The position numbers and the translations under genes were made by a program. From CAZBDU01 sp964490725 (GTDB lineage Bacteria; Spirochaetota; Spirochaetia; SZUA-6; DRHE01), in the NCBI GenBank assembly GCA_964490725.1, contig CAZBDU010000040.1, forward strand, positions 1-45,807: 45,807 bases of DNA, in the 5' to 3' direction. Numbering within the stretch: the stretch's first letter is position 1; every line of letters begins with the position of its first letter. Of the stretch, positions 33,007-42,363 are shown in pieces. Below the pieces are notes generated by a model, which did no database searches, had not been told where the DNA came from, and was given only the letters and a program-made list of their open reading frames with translations.

Positions 33007-33276
33007 TCAGGCCACCCGGGAGGGCACCGCGAAGATGCTCCGCAGGTGGCAGAACACCGGCAGGTTGAGGTTCACCTCGTAGGACATCCAGGCGCGCTCA
33101 CTCTCGTTCCTGCCGCAGAGGTAGTCGTCCAGAACGGCCTGGATCTCCTGGATCCTGGGCCGCAGGAGCTGGCGGAAGTCCTCTTCCTCAGGAATCAGCT
33201 CCGGCTCTGAGGAGAGCTCTCCCAGGTCACTGCGCAGGCGTTCTTCCCGGCGCCTCAGGTCTTCAAGCCACTCCAT
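33007..33276 (-). CDS. Small conserved-looking coiled-coil protein
   Basis: 89 residues. The first half is strongly charged and helical (LRRREERLRSDLGEL, then EEEDFRQLLRPRIQEIQ), the second half more hydrophobic with a Cys (LNLPVFCHLRSIF). No known family is recognised. A GGAG immediately before the ATG and AGGAGGG about 18 bases upstream are possible ribosome sites. It converges with the glutamate dehydrogenase gene, 25 bases apart, and is divergent from glgC. Composition and third-position GC agree with real genes here. Confidence 0.6.
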   Translation of the reverse strand: MEWLEDLRRREERLRSDLGELSSEPELIPEEEDFRQLLRPRIQEIQAVLDDYLCGRNESERAWMSYEVNLNLPVFCHLRSIFAVPSRVA

Positions 33277-33347
33277 CTCCGCATTCCACCCTCCTCCCTT
33301 CGATTATCGGCCGCCCCGGCGGCCGCCCTTTAGCCCGGCCGAACCGG

Positions 33348-33384
33348 TTGCATTCGCGCCTGGCCGCCGCTACACTGAAAGTGT
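33348..33384 (+). promoter_or_regulatory. glgC promoter with a dyad over the -10 region
   Basis: TTGCAT at 33348-33353, 17-base spacer, TACACT at 33371-33376. A perfect dyad ACACT-GAA-AGTGT (33372-33384) overlaps the -10 box and extends past it, a natural place for a repressor. Confidence 0.6.
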
Positions 33385-33428
33385 CACCAGAGGAGAGTGC
33401 AGCGCGATTCTTCCCGGGAGCCAGGGAG

Positions 33429-34715
33429 ATGAAGAAACCGCTCACCCTCATCCTCGGCGGAGGGAAGGGAACCAGGCTCCTGCCGCTCACTCAGAAACGG
33501 GCCAAGCCGGACGTTCCGCTGGCGGGCCGCTACCGGCTCGTTGACATCCCCATATCCAACTGCCTGCATGCCGGCTTCGACCGGATCTACGTGCTCACCC
33601 AGTTCAACTCGGCCAGCCTCAACGCGCACATCACCAGCACCTACCGGTTCGCTTCCTTCGAGAAGAGCTTCGTGGAGGTGCTGGCGGCGGAGCAGACCTA
33701 CGAGCACGGCCACTGGTACCGGGGCACGGCGGACGCGGTCAGGCAGTGCCTGCCGGGCCTGTGGGAGCTGCACTCCCCCAGCCACTACCTGATCCTCTCC
33801 GGGGACCAGCTGTACCGGATGGATCTGAAGGAGCTGTACCGCCGCCATGTCCAGAGCCGGGCGGAGGTCACGGTGGCCGCAACGCCGGTCTCCAGAGAGC
33901 AGGCCGCGCACCTGGGCATCCTGAGGATGGAAGAGGCCACCGGCCGGGTGACGGGCTTCCTGGAGAAGCCGGGGCCGGACCTGGAGCTGGCGCACATGGC
34001 CTGGGCGGGGGGAGGCTCCGTGAAGGGGGAGAGCCCGGGCCGAGGCGGCAGGTATCTGGCCTCCATGGGCATCTATTTGTTCAGAGCCAGGGCGCTGCAG
34101 AAGGCGCTGGACAACGAGCTGTGCGATTTCGGCAGCGAGGTGCTGCCGCAGAGCATCGGCAGCCAGCGGGTATTCGCCTACCTCTTCGACGGCTACTGGG
34201 CCGACGTCGGGACCGTGGCAACCTTCTACGAGGCGAACCTGCGCCTCACCGAGATCCAGCCGCCCTTCAACTTCTACGACGAAGACAAGCCCATCTTCAC
34301 CACCCCCACCAACCTGCCGGCCTCCAAGGTCAACTCCTGCTCGATCCAGCAGTCCCTCACCTCCGAAGGGTGCATCATCACCGACGCGGTGGTGCGCAAC
34401 TCCATCGTGGGCGTACGGATGATCATCGGCGAAGGGGCCGCCCTGGACGGCGTGGTGGCCATGGGGAATGACCGCTACGAGGACGGCGCCGAGCGGGAGC
34501 GCAACCGCAGGCGGGGCATCCCCGCCCTGGGGATCGGGCGCGGCAGCCGCATCAGGAGGACCATCATCGACCAGAATGCCCGCATCGGCGCGGGCTGCCG
34601 CATCGGGGTGGACGAGATGGGCCGCGAGAACGGCCACTACAAGACCCACTCCGTGGTGGACGGCATCATCGTGATCAGGCAGAACGCGGTGATCCCCGAC
34701 GGGACGGTGCTGTAG
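33429..34715 (+). CDS. glgC: Glucose-1-phosphate adenylyltransferase
   Basis: 428 residues. Makes ADP-glucose from glucose-1-phosphate and ATP, the committed step of glycogen synthesis. The nucleotidyltransferase start GGGKGTRLLPLTQKRAKPDV is followed by YRLVDIPISNC, both diagnostic of ADP-glucose pyrophosphorylase. The C-terminal third is a left-handed beta-helix region (SCSIQQSLTSEGCIITDAVV, then IIDQNARIGAGCRIG), where allosteric effectors act. The ATG at 33429 has GGGAG 8 bases upstream and starts exactly at the family N-terminus. An in-frame GTG at 33381 would add 16 residues but lies too close to the -10 box. It is a single gene; no glgA or glgB is in the window. Confidence 0.93.
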   Translation: MKKPLTLILGGGKGTRLLPLTQKRAKPDVPLAGRYRLVDIPISNCLHAGFDRIYVLTQFNSASLNAHITSTYRFASFEKSFVEVLAAEQTYEHGHWYRGTADAVRQCLPGLWELHSPSHYLILSGDQLYRMDLKELYRRHVQSRAEVTVAATPVSREQAAHLGILRMEEATGRVTGFLEKPGPDLELAHMAWAGGGSVKGESPGRGGRYLASMGIYLFRARALQKALDNELCDFGSEVLPQSIGSQRVFAYLFDGYWADVGTVATFYEANLRLTEIQPPFNFYDEDKPIFTTPTNLPASKVNSCSIQQSLTSEGCIITDAVVRNSIVGVRMIIGEGAALDGVVAMGNDRYEDGAERERNRRRGIPALGIGRGSRIRRTIIDQNARIGAGCRIGVDEMGRENGHYKTHSVVDGIIVIRQNAVIPDGTVL

Positions 34716-34775
34716 CGGCCGTCGGCGGCCGCCGCCCGGCCCGCGCTGCCCGCCGCAGCCGCCGCGGCAGGCGGG

Positions 34776-34804
34776 TTGACGCGGGGCACAGCGCGCGCTA
34801 CACT
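34776..34804 (+). promoter_or_regulatory. Promoter of the SahR-like/ahcY operon
   Basis: TTGACG at 34776-34781, 17-base spacer, TACACT at 34799-34804. Transcription should begin near 34811, just before the operator palindrome. Confidence 0.8.
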
Positions 34805-34811
34805 TGATTGC

Positions 34812-34827
34812 ATCAAGATATCTTGAT
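34812..34827. promoter_or_regulatory. Perfect 16-bp operator palindrome (SahR-type site)
   Basis: ATCAAGATATCTTGAT is an exact palindrome placed at about +1 to +17 of the operon, where a bound repressor would block RNA polymerase. Its position before an ArsR-type regulator gene followed by ahcY matches the known SahR arrangement for S-adenosylhomocysteine recycling. From memory the sequence is close to the published SahR motif; that match needs checking. Confidence 0.8.
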
Positions 34828-34835
34828 ATAGGAAT

Positions 34836-35828
34836 ATGAAAGCTGTCGACTTGTTCAAGGCCGTGGCGGAGGAAACCCGCCTGCGGCTGCTCAACCTGAC
34901 CCGCGAGTACGAGCTGAACGTCCGGGAGCTCACGGCCATCCTGGCCATGGGGCAGTCCCGCATCTCCAGGCACCTCAAGATCCTGGCCGATCAGGGGCTG
35001 ATCAGGGCGCGCCGCGACGGCCTGTGGGTCTTCTACCGCGCCGCCGAAGAGGGACCGGGGGCGCGCTTCACCGGCGCCCTCTCCTACCTGCTCCAGGGCA
35101 ACCCCGTGCTGGAGGAGGACCTCCGCCGGGCCCAGGAGCACCGCGAGCGCAGCCGCCGCGAGACGGCGCGCTTCTTCGACTCCCTGGCCGGTGAGTGGGA
35201 GCGGCTGCGCCACGACATCATCGGGCCGGTGGACCTGGCCGAGAGAATCGCCTCCCGGCTGCCGGCCTGCGACACCGCCGCGGACCTGGGCTGCGGCACC
35301 GGCGCCCTCCTTGCCCTGCTGTCCCGCAACGCGCAGCGGGTGATCGGGGTGGACGGGTCGGCCAAGATGCTGGAGCGGGCCCGGCGGGCCGCGGCGACCC
35401 TGGGCCCGCGGGTGCAGCTGCGCCTGGGAGACCTGGAGCAGCTGCCCATGGTCGACGCAGAGGCCGACTGCGCGGTGATCAACCTGGTGCTTCATCACCT
35501 TGCCCGTCCCCTGGAGGGGCTGCTGGAGGCCCGGCGGGTCCTGAAGAGGGGGGGCCGGCTGATCGTGGTGGAGCTCGCCAGGCACGGGGAGGAGGAGCTT
35601 CGCACCCGCTACGGCGACCGCTGGCTGGGCTTCGACCCCGAGGAGATGGCCTCCTGGATGGAAAAGGCGGGCTTCCTCCCGAGCCGCCGAGAGCGTTTTT
35701 CGCTGAAGCGGGGCCTGACGGCGATGCTCTACGAGGCAGAGGCGCGCCCCCCCGCAGAGCCGGCCGGCGGCGGCGCCGGCCCAGGACAGAGGCAATCACA
35801 ACCCATGGAGAGAGGAGAGATACGATGA
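34836..35828 (+). CDS. ArsR-type regulator fused to SAM-dependent methyltransferase (SahR-like)
   Basis: 330 residues with two domains. Residues 1-75 are an ArsR winged helix (VRELTAILAMGQSRISRHLK, recognition helix about 40-50). Residues 110-310 are a class I methyltransferase with motif I DLGCGTGALLALLS at about 150-163 and VIGVDGSAKM after it. In SahR-type regulators this second domain is thought to bind S-adenosylhomocysteine or SAM as effector rather than, or as well as, to catalyse. The context supports this: a perfect palindrome at the promoter and ahcY overlapping by ATGA directly downstream. Likely an autoregulated repressor released by S-adenosylhomocysteine. Confidence 0.85.
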   Translation: MKAVDLFKAVAEETRLRLLNLTREYELNVRELTAILAMGQSRISRHLKILADQGLIRARRDGLWVFYRAAEEGPGARFTGALSYLLQGNPVLEEDLRRAQEHRERSRRETARFFDSLAGEWERLRHDIIGPVDLAERIASRLPACDTAADLGCGTGALLALLSRNAQRVIGVDGSAKMLERARRAAATLGPRVQLRLGDLEQLPMVDAEADCAVINLVLHHLARPLEGLLEARRVLKRGGRLIVVELARHGEEELRTRYGDRWLGFDPEEMASWMEKAGFLPSRRERFSLKRGLTAMLYEAEARPPAEPAGGGAGPGQRQSQPMERGEIR

Positions 35829-37249
35829 GCGTTCTCGAGCTGGATTTGAGCCTGCCCTACAAGGTGGCGGACATCGACAAGGCGTCCTGGGGCAGAAAGG
35901 AGATCGCCCTGGCGGAGAAGGAGATGCCGGGGCTGATGGAGGTGCGGCGCAAGTACGGACCCGGCAAGCCCCTGAAGGGAATGAAGGTCTCAGGCAGCCT
36001 GCACATGACCATCGAGACGGCGGTGCTGATCGAGACGTTGAAGGAGCTGGGCGCGGACCTGCGCTGGGCCTCGTGCAACATCTTCTCCAGCCAGGACCAC
36101 GCCGCCGCGGCGGTGGCCCAGGCCGGCTCGGCGGCGGTGTTCGCCTGGAAAGGAGAGAGCCTGGAGGAGTACTGGTGGTGCACCGAGCAGGCCCTGACCT
36201 GGCCGGACGGCAGCGGCCCCGACCTGATCGTGGACGACGGGGGGGACGCCACGCTGTTCGTGCACCAGGGGGTCAGGCTCGAACGCGACCCCTCCCTGGC
36301 CCAGGGACCCTTCGGGGACAAGGAGATGCGCATCGTCATGAACCGCCTGCAGGCGGGGCTGGCCCGGGACGGGCGGCACTGGCACAAGGTGGCCGAAAAG
36401 GTCCGCGGAGTCTCCGAGGAGACCACCACCGGGGTGCACCGCCTCTACCAGATGATGGAGAAGGGCGAGCTGCTCTTTCCGGCCATCAACGTGAACGACT
36501 CGGTGACCAAGAGCAAGTTCGACAACCTCTACGGCTGCCGGGAGTCGCTGGCGGACGGCATCAAGCGGGGCACCGACGTGATGATCGCCGGCAAGAAGGT
36601 GGTGGTCTGCGGCTACGGGGACGTGGGCAAGGGCTGCGTCCAGTCCATGCGCGGCTTCGGCGCCCAGGTGTTCGTCACCGAGGTGGACCCGATCTGCGCT
36701 CTCCAGGCGGCCATGGAGGGCTTCACGGTCTCCACCTTGGAGGAGCTGGCGCCGGTGGGGGACATCTTCGTCACCGCCACGGGCTGCTGCAACGTCATCC
36801 GGGGCGAGCACATGGAGCGCATGAAGGACGGAGCCATCGTCTGCAACATCGGCCACTTCGACTGCGAGATCGAGATGAGCTACCTGGCGGACACCCCGGA
36901 GTGCCGCAGGGAGAACGTCAAGCCGCAGGTGGACCGCTGGACGCTGCGCTCGGGCCGCTCCATCATCGTGCTCTCCGAAGGACGCCTGGTGAACCTGGGC
37001 AACGCCACCGGCCACCCCAGCTTCGTGATGAGCGCCAGCTTCACCAATCAGTGCCTGGCCCAGATCGAGCTGGCCCGCGGCGGCGTGGAAAAGAAGGTCC
37101 ACGTCCTGCCCAAGAGGCTGGACGAAGAGGTGGCCCGGATGCACCTGGCCAAGGTGGGGGCAAGGCTCACCACCCTGACGGGAAACCAGGCGAGCTACCT
37201 GGGCATTCCCCAGGAGGGGCCCTTCAAGCCGGAACACTACCGCTACTGA
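35825..37249 (+). CDS. ahcY: S-adenosylhomocysteine hydrolase
   Basis: 474 residues. Cleaves S-adenosylhomocysteine to adenosine and homocysteine, relieving product inhibition of methyltransferases. Recognisable parts are SGSLHMTIETAVLIETL near the N-terminus, the segment SCNIFSSQDHAAAAV, a bacterial-type insertion of about 40 residues (GESLEEYWWCTEQALTW onward), the NAD-binding VCGYGDVGKGC at about 260-270 and the C-terminal FKPEHYRY. The start ATG overlaps the regulator stop in ATGA, with GGAG upstream. Expected to be controlled by the SahR-like protein and the operator at 34812-34827. The homocysteine methyltransferase at 28913 could use its product. Confidence 0.97.
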   Translation: MSVLELDLSLPYKVADIDKASWGRKEIALAEKEMPGLMEVRRKYGPGKPLKGMKVSGSLHMTIETAVLIETLKELGADLRWASCNIFSSQDHAAAAVAQAGSAAVFAWKGESLEEYWWCTEQALTWPDGSGPDLIVDDGGDATLFVHQGVRLERDPSLAQGPFGDKEMRIVMNRLQAGLARDGRHWHKVAEKVRGVSEETTTGVHRLYQMMEKGELLFPAINVNDSVTKSKFDNLYGCRESLADGIKRGTDVMIAGKKVVVCGYGDVGKGCVQSMRGFGAQVFVTEVDPICALQAAMEGFTVSTLEELAPVGDIFVTATGCCNVIRGEHMERMKDGAIVCNIGHFDCEIEMSYLADTPECRRENVKPQVDRWTLRSGRSIIVLSEGRLVNLGNATGHPSFVMSASFTNQCLAQIELARGGVEKKVHVLPKRLDEEVARMHLAKVGARLTTLTGNQASYLGIPQEGPFKPEHYRY

Positions 37250-37262
37250 GAGGGGGCGCCTC

Positions 37263-38180
37263 ATGATCGCAGGCAGGCCCGTACACACCTACTCTATCGT
37301 GGCCCTGGACGCCGCCTCCGGTACCATGGGGGCGGCCGTCCAGAGCCACTGGTTCTCGGTGGGCTCCATCGTGCCCTGGGCCAGGGCCGGGGTGGGGGTG
37401 GTGGCCACCCAGGCGTTCGCCAACCCCGACTACGGCCCCGAGGGGCTGGCGGCGCTGCAGGAGGGCCTTGGTCCCACGGCGGTGGTGGCCCGGCTCACCG
37501 CCGCGGACCCGCAGCGGGAGCTGCGCCAGCTCGCGGTGCTCGCCCCCTCCGGGGAGGTGGCGGTCCACACCGGCAGCCGCTGCCTGCGCGCCGCGGGCCA
37601 TCGCGCCGGGGCCGGCTACTCGGTGCAGGCCAACCTGATGGCAGGCGAAGGGGTGTGGCCCGCCATGGCCGAGGCGTTCGAGGAGGGCTCCGGGGCGCTT
37701 CCCGAACGGCTGCTCCGCGCTCTGGAGGCGGCCGAGCGCTGCGGCGGGGACCTGCGGGGTCGGCAGTCGGCGGCCCTCCTGGTGGTGCGCCGGGAGGCCA
37801 CCGGCAGGCCCTGGCAGGACCGCCTGGTGGACCTGCGGGTGGAGGACCACCCGGAGCCCCTGGTGGAGCTCCGGCGCCTGCTCGGGGTGCACCGCGCCTA
37901 CGAGCACATGAACCGCGGCGACCGGGCCGTGGAGCGGGGCGCCCTGGCCGAGGCGCTGGCGGAGTACTCCGCGGCCCGGGAGCTGTACCCGGACAACCTC
38001 GAGATGGTCTTCTGGCAGGCCGCCTGCCTGGCGGCAGCCGATCGACTGGAGGAGGCGCTGCCGCTGTTCGCCTCGGTGTTCCGCGCCAATCCCTCCTGGC
38101 GCCCCGTTTGCGACAACCTGCGGGAGCTGGGGCTGCTTCCCATGCCGCAGGCCGGCTACGAGCGGATCAGGCGGCTATGA
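37263..38180 (+). CDS. DUF1028 protein with a TPR-like C-terminus
   Basis: 305 residues. The first 210 match DUF1028: HTYSIVALDAASGTMGAAVQ, then WARAGVGVVATQA, and YSVQANLMAG. These suggest an Ntn-hydrolase-like fold, but neither the reaction nor the substrate is known. The C-terminal 90 residues form TPR-like helices (EHMNRGDRAVERGALAEALA and NLEMVFWQAACLAAADRLEE). No signal peptide. It follows ahcY by 13 bases with GAGGGGG, and its stop overlaps the next start in ATGA, so it is an integral part of the methionine-cycle operon. A hydrolase working on a methionine-cycle or nucleoside compound is only an inference from position. Confidence 0.85.
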   Translation: MIAGRPVHTYSIVALDAASGTMGAAVQSHWFSVGSIVPWARAGVGVVATQAFANPDYGPEGLAALQEGLGPTAVVARLTAADPQRELRQLAVLAPSGEVAVHTGSRCLRAAGHRAGAGYSVQANLMAGEGVWPAMAEAFEEGSGALPERLLRALEAAERCGGDLRGRQSAALLVVRREATGRPWQDRLVDLRVEDHPEPLVELRRLLGVHRAYEHMNRGDRAVERGALAEALAEYSAARELYPDNLEMVFWQAACLAAADRLEEALPLFASVFRANPSWRPVCDNLRELGLLPMPQAGYERIRRL

Positions 38181-38722
38181 GCGGCCCCGCGGGCGTCCCG
38201 GCCGGGGAGCGGCGCAGGGAGCTGGCCGCTTTCCTGGGGGCGGTGAGCCTGTTCTTCGCCACCATCGAGTACCTGTTTCCCAAGCCCCTGCCCTTCCTGC
38301 GCCTGGGGCTTGCCAATCTTCCCATCCTGCTGGCCCTGGGGGTCCTGCCGGCCCCCTACGTGCTGCTGGTCACGGCCGTCAAGGTGGTGGGCCAGGGCCT
38401 GCTGAACGGCACCTTCGCCTCCTACGTCTTCCTCTTTTCGGCCGCCGGCTCCCTGGCCAGCACCGGCGTGATGCTGGGCGCCCACAGGATCGGCGGCAGG
38501 TACATCTCCCTGATCGGGGTGAGCGTCCTTGGCGCCCTGGCCAGCAACGGCGTGCAGGTGGCCCTGTCGATCCTGTTCATCTTCGGGGCGAACGCCATCG
38601 TGCTGGCCCCGGTGTCCCTGGGAATCGGAACCGCCGCCGGCCTGCTCACGGGGGTCCTGGCCTCCCTGTTCAGCCGGCGCTCCGGGTGGTACCGCAGTGT
38701 CCGCCAGGCGCTCGCGGACTGA
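38177..38722 (+). CDS. Gx-family (ECF S-component-like) membrane transporter
   Basis: 181 residues with about five or six membrane spans, matching the family annotated as heptaprenyl diphosphate synthase component I. That name is misleading, because the family belongs to the Gx/ECF substrate-binding clan and is predicted to bind and import a small metabolite. Typical segments are FATIEYLFPKPLPFLRLGLA at about 24-43 and VKVVGQGLLNGTFASYVF at about 70-87. The start codon overlaps the DUF1028 stop in ATGA. The next gene encodes another membrane protein with an EcfT-like look, so the two may form a transporter that borrows an ATPase from elsewhere. Confidence 0.85.
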   Translation: MSGPAGVPAGERRRELAAFLGAVSLFFATIEYLFPKPLPFLRLGLANLPILLALGVLPAPYVLLVTAVKVVGQGLLNGTFASYVFLFSAAGSLASTGVMLGAHRIGGRYISLIGVSVLGALASNGVQVALSILFIFGANAIVLAPVSLGIGTAAGLLTGVLASLFSRRSGWYRSVRQALAD

Positions 38723-39329
38723 CCGGCTGGAGCCGCTGCTGGCCCCGGGGGTGCGCTTCCTCTGGGGGGCGGTGCTGCTGGTGCTGTTCGTGCTGCAGGG
38801 CGTCCTTCTCCTGAAGGCGGCGCTGGTGCTTCTCTTTGCCCTCCTGGCGGTCCTTTCGGGAAAGCGGATCCGCTGGCTCTACTTCCTCCTCCTGGCCGCC
38901 TCGATCACCGCCTTCAACCTGCTCTCCCCCCTGGGACGGGTGCTGGTCAGGATCGGGCCGCTGCCGGTCACCCGCGGCGCCCTGGGCTCGGGGCTCACCA
39001 AGGCGCTCACCATCGTGGGGCTGGTGTTCGTGTCGCTGTTCACCGTGTCCCGCAACCTGAGCCTGCCGGGCCGCTTCGGCGCCTTCCTGGGCCGCAGCTT
39101 CTATTATTTCGAGCGACTCTACGCGGAGAAGAAGCGCATCCGCCGGCAGCACGTGTGGGAGGATGTGGACGCCATCCTGGCCAGGGTGTTCGTGGCCCCT
39201 TCCCCCGGGGAGGCGAAGCGGGAGGGAGGGCGGAGCACGGCGGCGGGCCTGGCCCTGGCGGCGGCCATGGTGGCGCTGACCGCCGGCGCCCTGTTCCTGC
39301 CGGCGGGGCTGTTCCCGGCGCTGCAGTGA
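38697..39329 (+). CDS. Membrane protein resembling an ECF T-component
   Basis: 210 residues, four or five hydrophobic segments, and a basic cytoplasmic stretch FYYFERLYAEKKRIRRQ at about 140-156. The segment PLPVTRGALGSGLTKALTI resembles the region of CbiQ/EcfT proteins before their coupling helices, but the two canonical Ala-Arg-Gly motifs are not clear, so the assignment is tentative. The start is not certain: GTG at 38697 overlaps the Gx gene by 26 bases; GTG at 38751 is the alternative. Its tight overlap with the Gx gene is the main reason for proposing a shared complex. It ends the ahcY operon; a 29-base gap separates it from the converging DeoR gene. Confidence 0.65.
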   Translation: MSARRSRTDRLEPLLAPGVRFLWGAVLLVLFVLQGVLLLKAALVLLFALLAVLSGKRIRWLYFLLLAASITAFNLLSPLGRVLVRIGPLPVTRGALGSGLTKALTIVGLVFVSLFTVSRNLSLPGRFGAFLGRSFYYFERLYAEKKRIRRQHVWEDVDAILARVFVAPSPGEAKREGGRSTAAGLALAAAMVALTAGALFLPAGLFPALQ

Positions 39330-39358
39330 GGCCGGGGAGGCCGGCTGTCCAGGCGCGG

Positions 39359-40132
39359 CTATCCGCCGATCACCACGCGGATCCCCAGCATCTCCAGCTC
39401 GTCCTTCAACTCCTCCTCGAATCCGGAGTCGGTCACCAGCACGTCCATGGCGTCGATGGGCGCGGTGAGGAAGTTGGAGACCACCCCCAGCTTGCTGTGA
39501 TCCGCCACCACGATCACCGGGCCGCGGGTGCGCTCGATCATCATGCGGGCGATCTCCGCCTCCTGGAGCACCGGGGTGGTGAGCCCGCAGCGCACGCTGA
39601 TCCCGTCCACCCCGATCACGGCCTTGCTGCCGTACACCTGCTCCAGGGAGCGGGAGGCCAGGGAGCCCACCACCGAGTTGGACTGCGGCCGGTAGACCCC
39701 TCCGATCAGGAAGAGCTCCATGCCGCCGGCCGCCGCCACCGCGTGGGCCCCCACGTTGCTGGTGATCACCGTCACCCGCCTGCCCTGCAGGCTGGCCACC
39801 ACCTGCAGGCTGGTGGAGCCGCTGTTGACCAGAACCGTGTCCCCGTCCTCCAGCAGCGCCGCCGCGGCCCGGCCGATGGCCTCCTTCTCCGCCCGGTGCG
39901 CCTGGTACTTGTCCGAGTAGGCCGGCTCCACGCTCATGCGGCTGCTGTACACCGCCCCGCCGTGGGCCCGCTCCAGCAGCCCCTTCCTCTCCAGCACGTC
40001 CAGGTCGCGGCGGATCGTGATCTCCGACACCGAGAGCAGCTTGCTCAGGTTGGCCACCTTCACCGTTCCGCGCTCGCGCAGCAGCCTGAGGATCTTGTTC
40101 TGGCGGTCTGCAGGAATGTACTGAGACCCCAC
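39359..40132 (-). CDS. DeoR-family transcriptional regulator
   Basis: 257 residues. N-terminal DeoR helix-turn-helix (KVANLSKLLSVSEITIRRDL at about 25-44, followed by ERAHGGAVY) and a C-terminal sugar-phosphate isomerase-like effector domain (GDTVLVNSGSTSLQVVAS at about 96-113 and GVDGIS later). Such repressors sense phosphorylated sugars or polyols. The start is GTG at 40132, only one base after the stop of the permease remnant, so it was once the last gene of a sugar transport operon on the minus strand. That operon is now deleted. The regulator may still act on glpD, whose promoter lies about 570 bases away in the opposite direction. Confidence 0.9.
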   Translation of the reverse strand: MGSQYIPADRQNKILRLLRERGTVKVANLSKLLSVSEITIRRDLDVLERKGLLERAHGGAVYSSRMSVEPAYSDKYQAHRAEKEAIGRAAAALLEDGDTVLVNSGSTSLQVVASLQGRRVTVITSNVGAHAVAAAGGMELFLIGGVYRPQSNSVVGSLASRSLEQVYGSKAVIGVDGISVRCGLTTPVLQEAEIARMMIERTRGPVIVVADHSKLGVVSNFLTAPIDAMDVLVTDSGFEEELKDELEMLGIRVVIGG

Positions 40133-40133
40133 G

Positions 40134-40260
40134 CTATTTCTCCGGCTCGATCGGCCCCTTCACGAAGCTGCGCTGCAGCGCCAGGATCACCAGCAGTGGC
40201 GGCAGCATGGCCGATATGACCACCGGCATGATCTGTTTCCACTTCGGCAGCGCGGTTCCT
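40134..40260 (-). pseudogene. 3' remnant of a sugar ABC permease gene
   Basis: The last 40 or so codons of a MalG-type permease remain: WKQIMPVVISAMLPPLLVIL, then LQRSFVKGPIEPEK and a TAG stop. This matches the final membrane span and conserved QRxFVxG tail of carbohydrate permeases. Nothing of the rest of the gene is present. Upstream the frame runs into the UroD fragment, so a deletion has joined the two genes near 40250-40265. Confidence 0.75.
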
Positions 40261-40264
40261 CTAC

Positions 40265-40486
40265 TCACGACTGGTATTCTCCATACTTGTGAATCGCCTC
40301 CGCGGCGGCGCGGAGGATCCCCTCCACCAGCTCGCGGGCCTCCCTGTAGAAACGGTGCGCCGGCACCCCCGAGAGCTTCATGGACAGCTCGTGCATCTGC
40401 GCGGTGAAGGGAACCCGGTCCGGCTTCCCGGACAGCGCCGCCTGCAGTCTCTCGAACCCCCGGTCGAACCGCTGTCTGAAATCCAT
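40265..40486 (-). pseudogene. 5' fragment of a UroD-family gene
   Basis: 73 codons starting at ATG 40486. The sequence RFERLQAAL-type opening (FDRGFERLQAALSGKPDRVP) is the common N-terminus of UroD-family proteins and resembles both complete paralogues in the window. The match ends after HKYGEY, then a stop at 40265-40267, where full-length members continue for another 280 residues or more. It is the promoter-proximal half of a deletion scar with the permease remnant. A normal promoter remains upstream, so the scar and the DeoR gene may still be transcribed together. Confidence 0.7.
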
Positions 40487-40507
40487 GGCGCCTGTTCCGA
40501 TTGATCG

Positions 40508-40536
40508 ATTATGCACGACTTTGAAACTCGTTACAA
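40508..40536 (-). promoter_or_regulatory. Promoter of the scarred operon and DeoR gene
   Basis: Minus-strand TTGTAA (40536-40531), 17-base spacer, CATAAT (40513-40508), leaving a leader of about 15 bases before the UroD fragment ATG. Confidence 0.65.
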
Positions 40537-40702
40537 GCATACGGATTCATGGCCAGCCTGGCAATACCCTGATCCGGACTCTAGAAACAACCCGAAATGT
40601 CTATCGAAAAGTCTATATCCACACAATACTTACCGAACTTGCCGGCATCCGTTCTCTCGCCCGCCCCCCGGGGCCGGCGGCCGCGCCGCCGCCCTTTTCG
40701 CG

Positions 40703-40731
40703 TTGACTTGTGAACGGAATAGAACGATTAT
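40703..40731 (+). promoter_or_regulatory. glpD promoter with GAACG direct repeat
   Basis: TTGACT at 40703-40708, 17-base spacer, GATTAT at 40726-40731, then 8 bases to GTG at 40740, again a leaderless layout. Two GAACG copies (40712-40716 and 40722-40726) are 10 bases apart within the promoter, so they face the same side of the helix. Confidence 0.6.
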
Positions 40732-40739
40732 GTATACTC

Positions 40740-42341
<1,602 letters not shown>

Positions 42342-42363
42342 AGAAAATTCCTTCTTCGCCCTC

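Noticed and set aside
33381..33383. GTG at 33381 as a leaderless glgC start
   Set aside because: It is only 4 bases from the -10 box and adds 16 residues not seen in the family; the ATG at 33429 has a ribosome site.
38177..38722. Literal function as heptaprenyl diphosphate synthase component I
   Set aside because: The protein is a multi-span membrane protein of the Gx/ECF-like clan with no prenyltransferase motif; the name is a legacy annotation.
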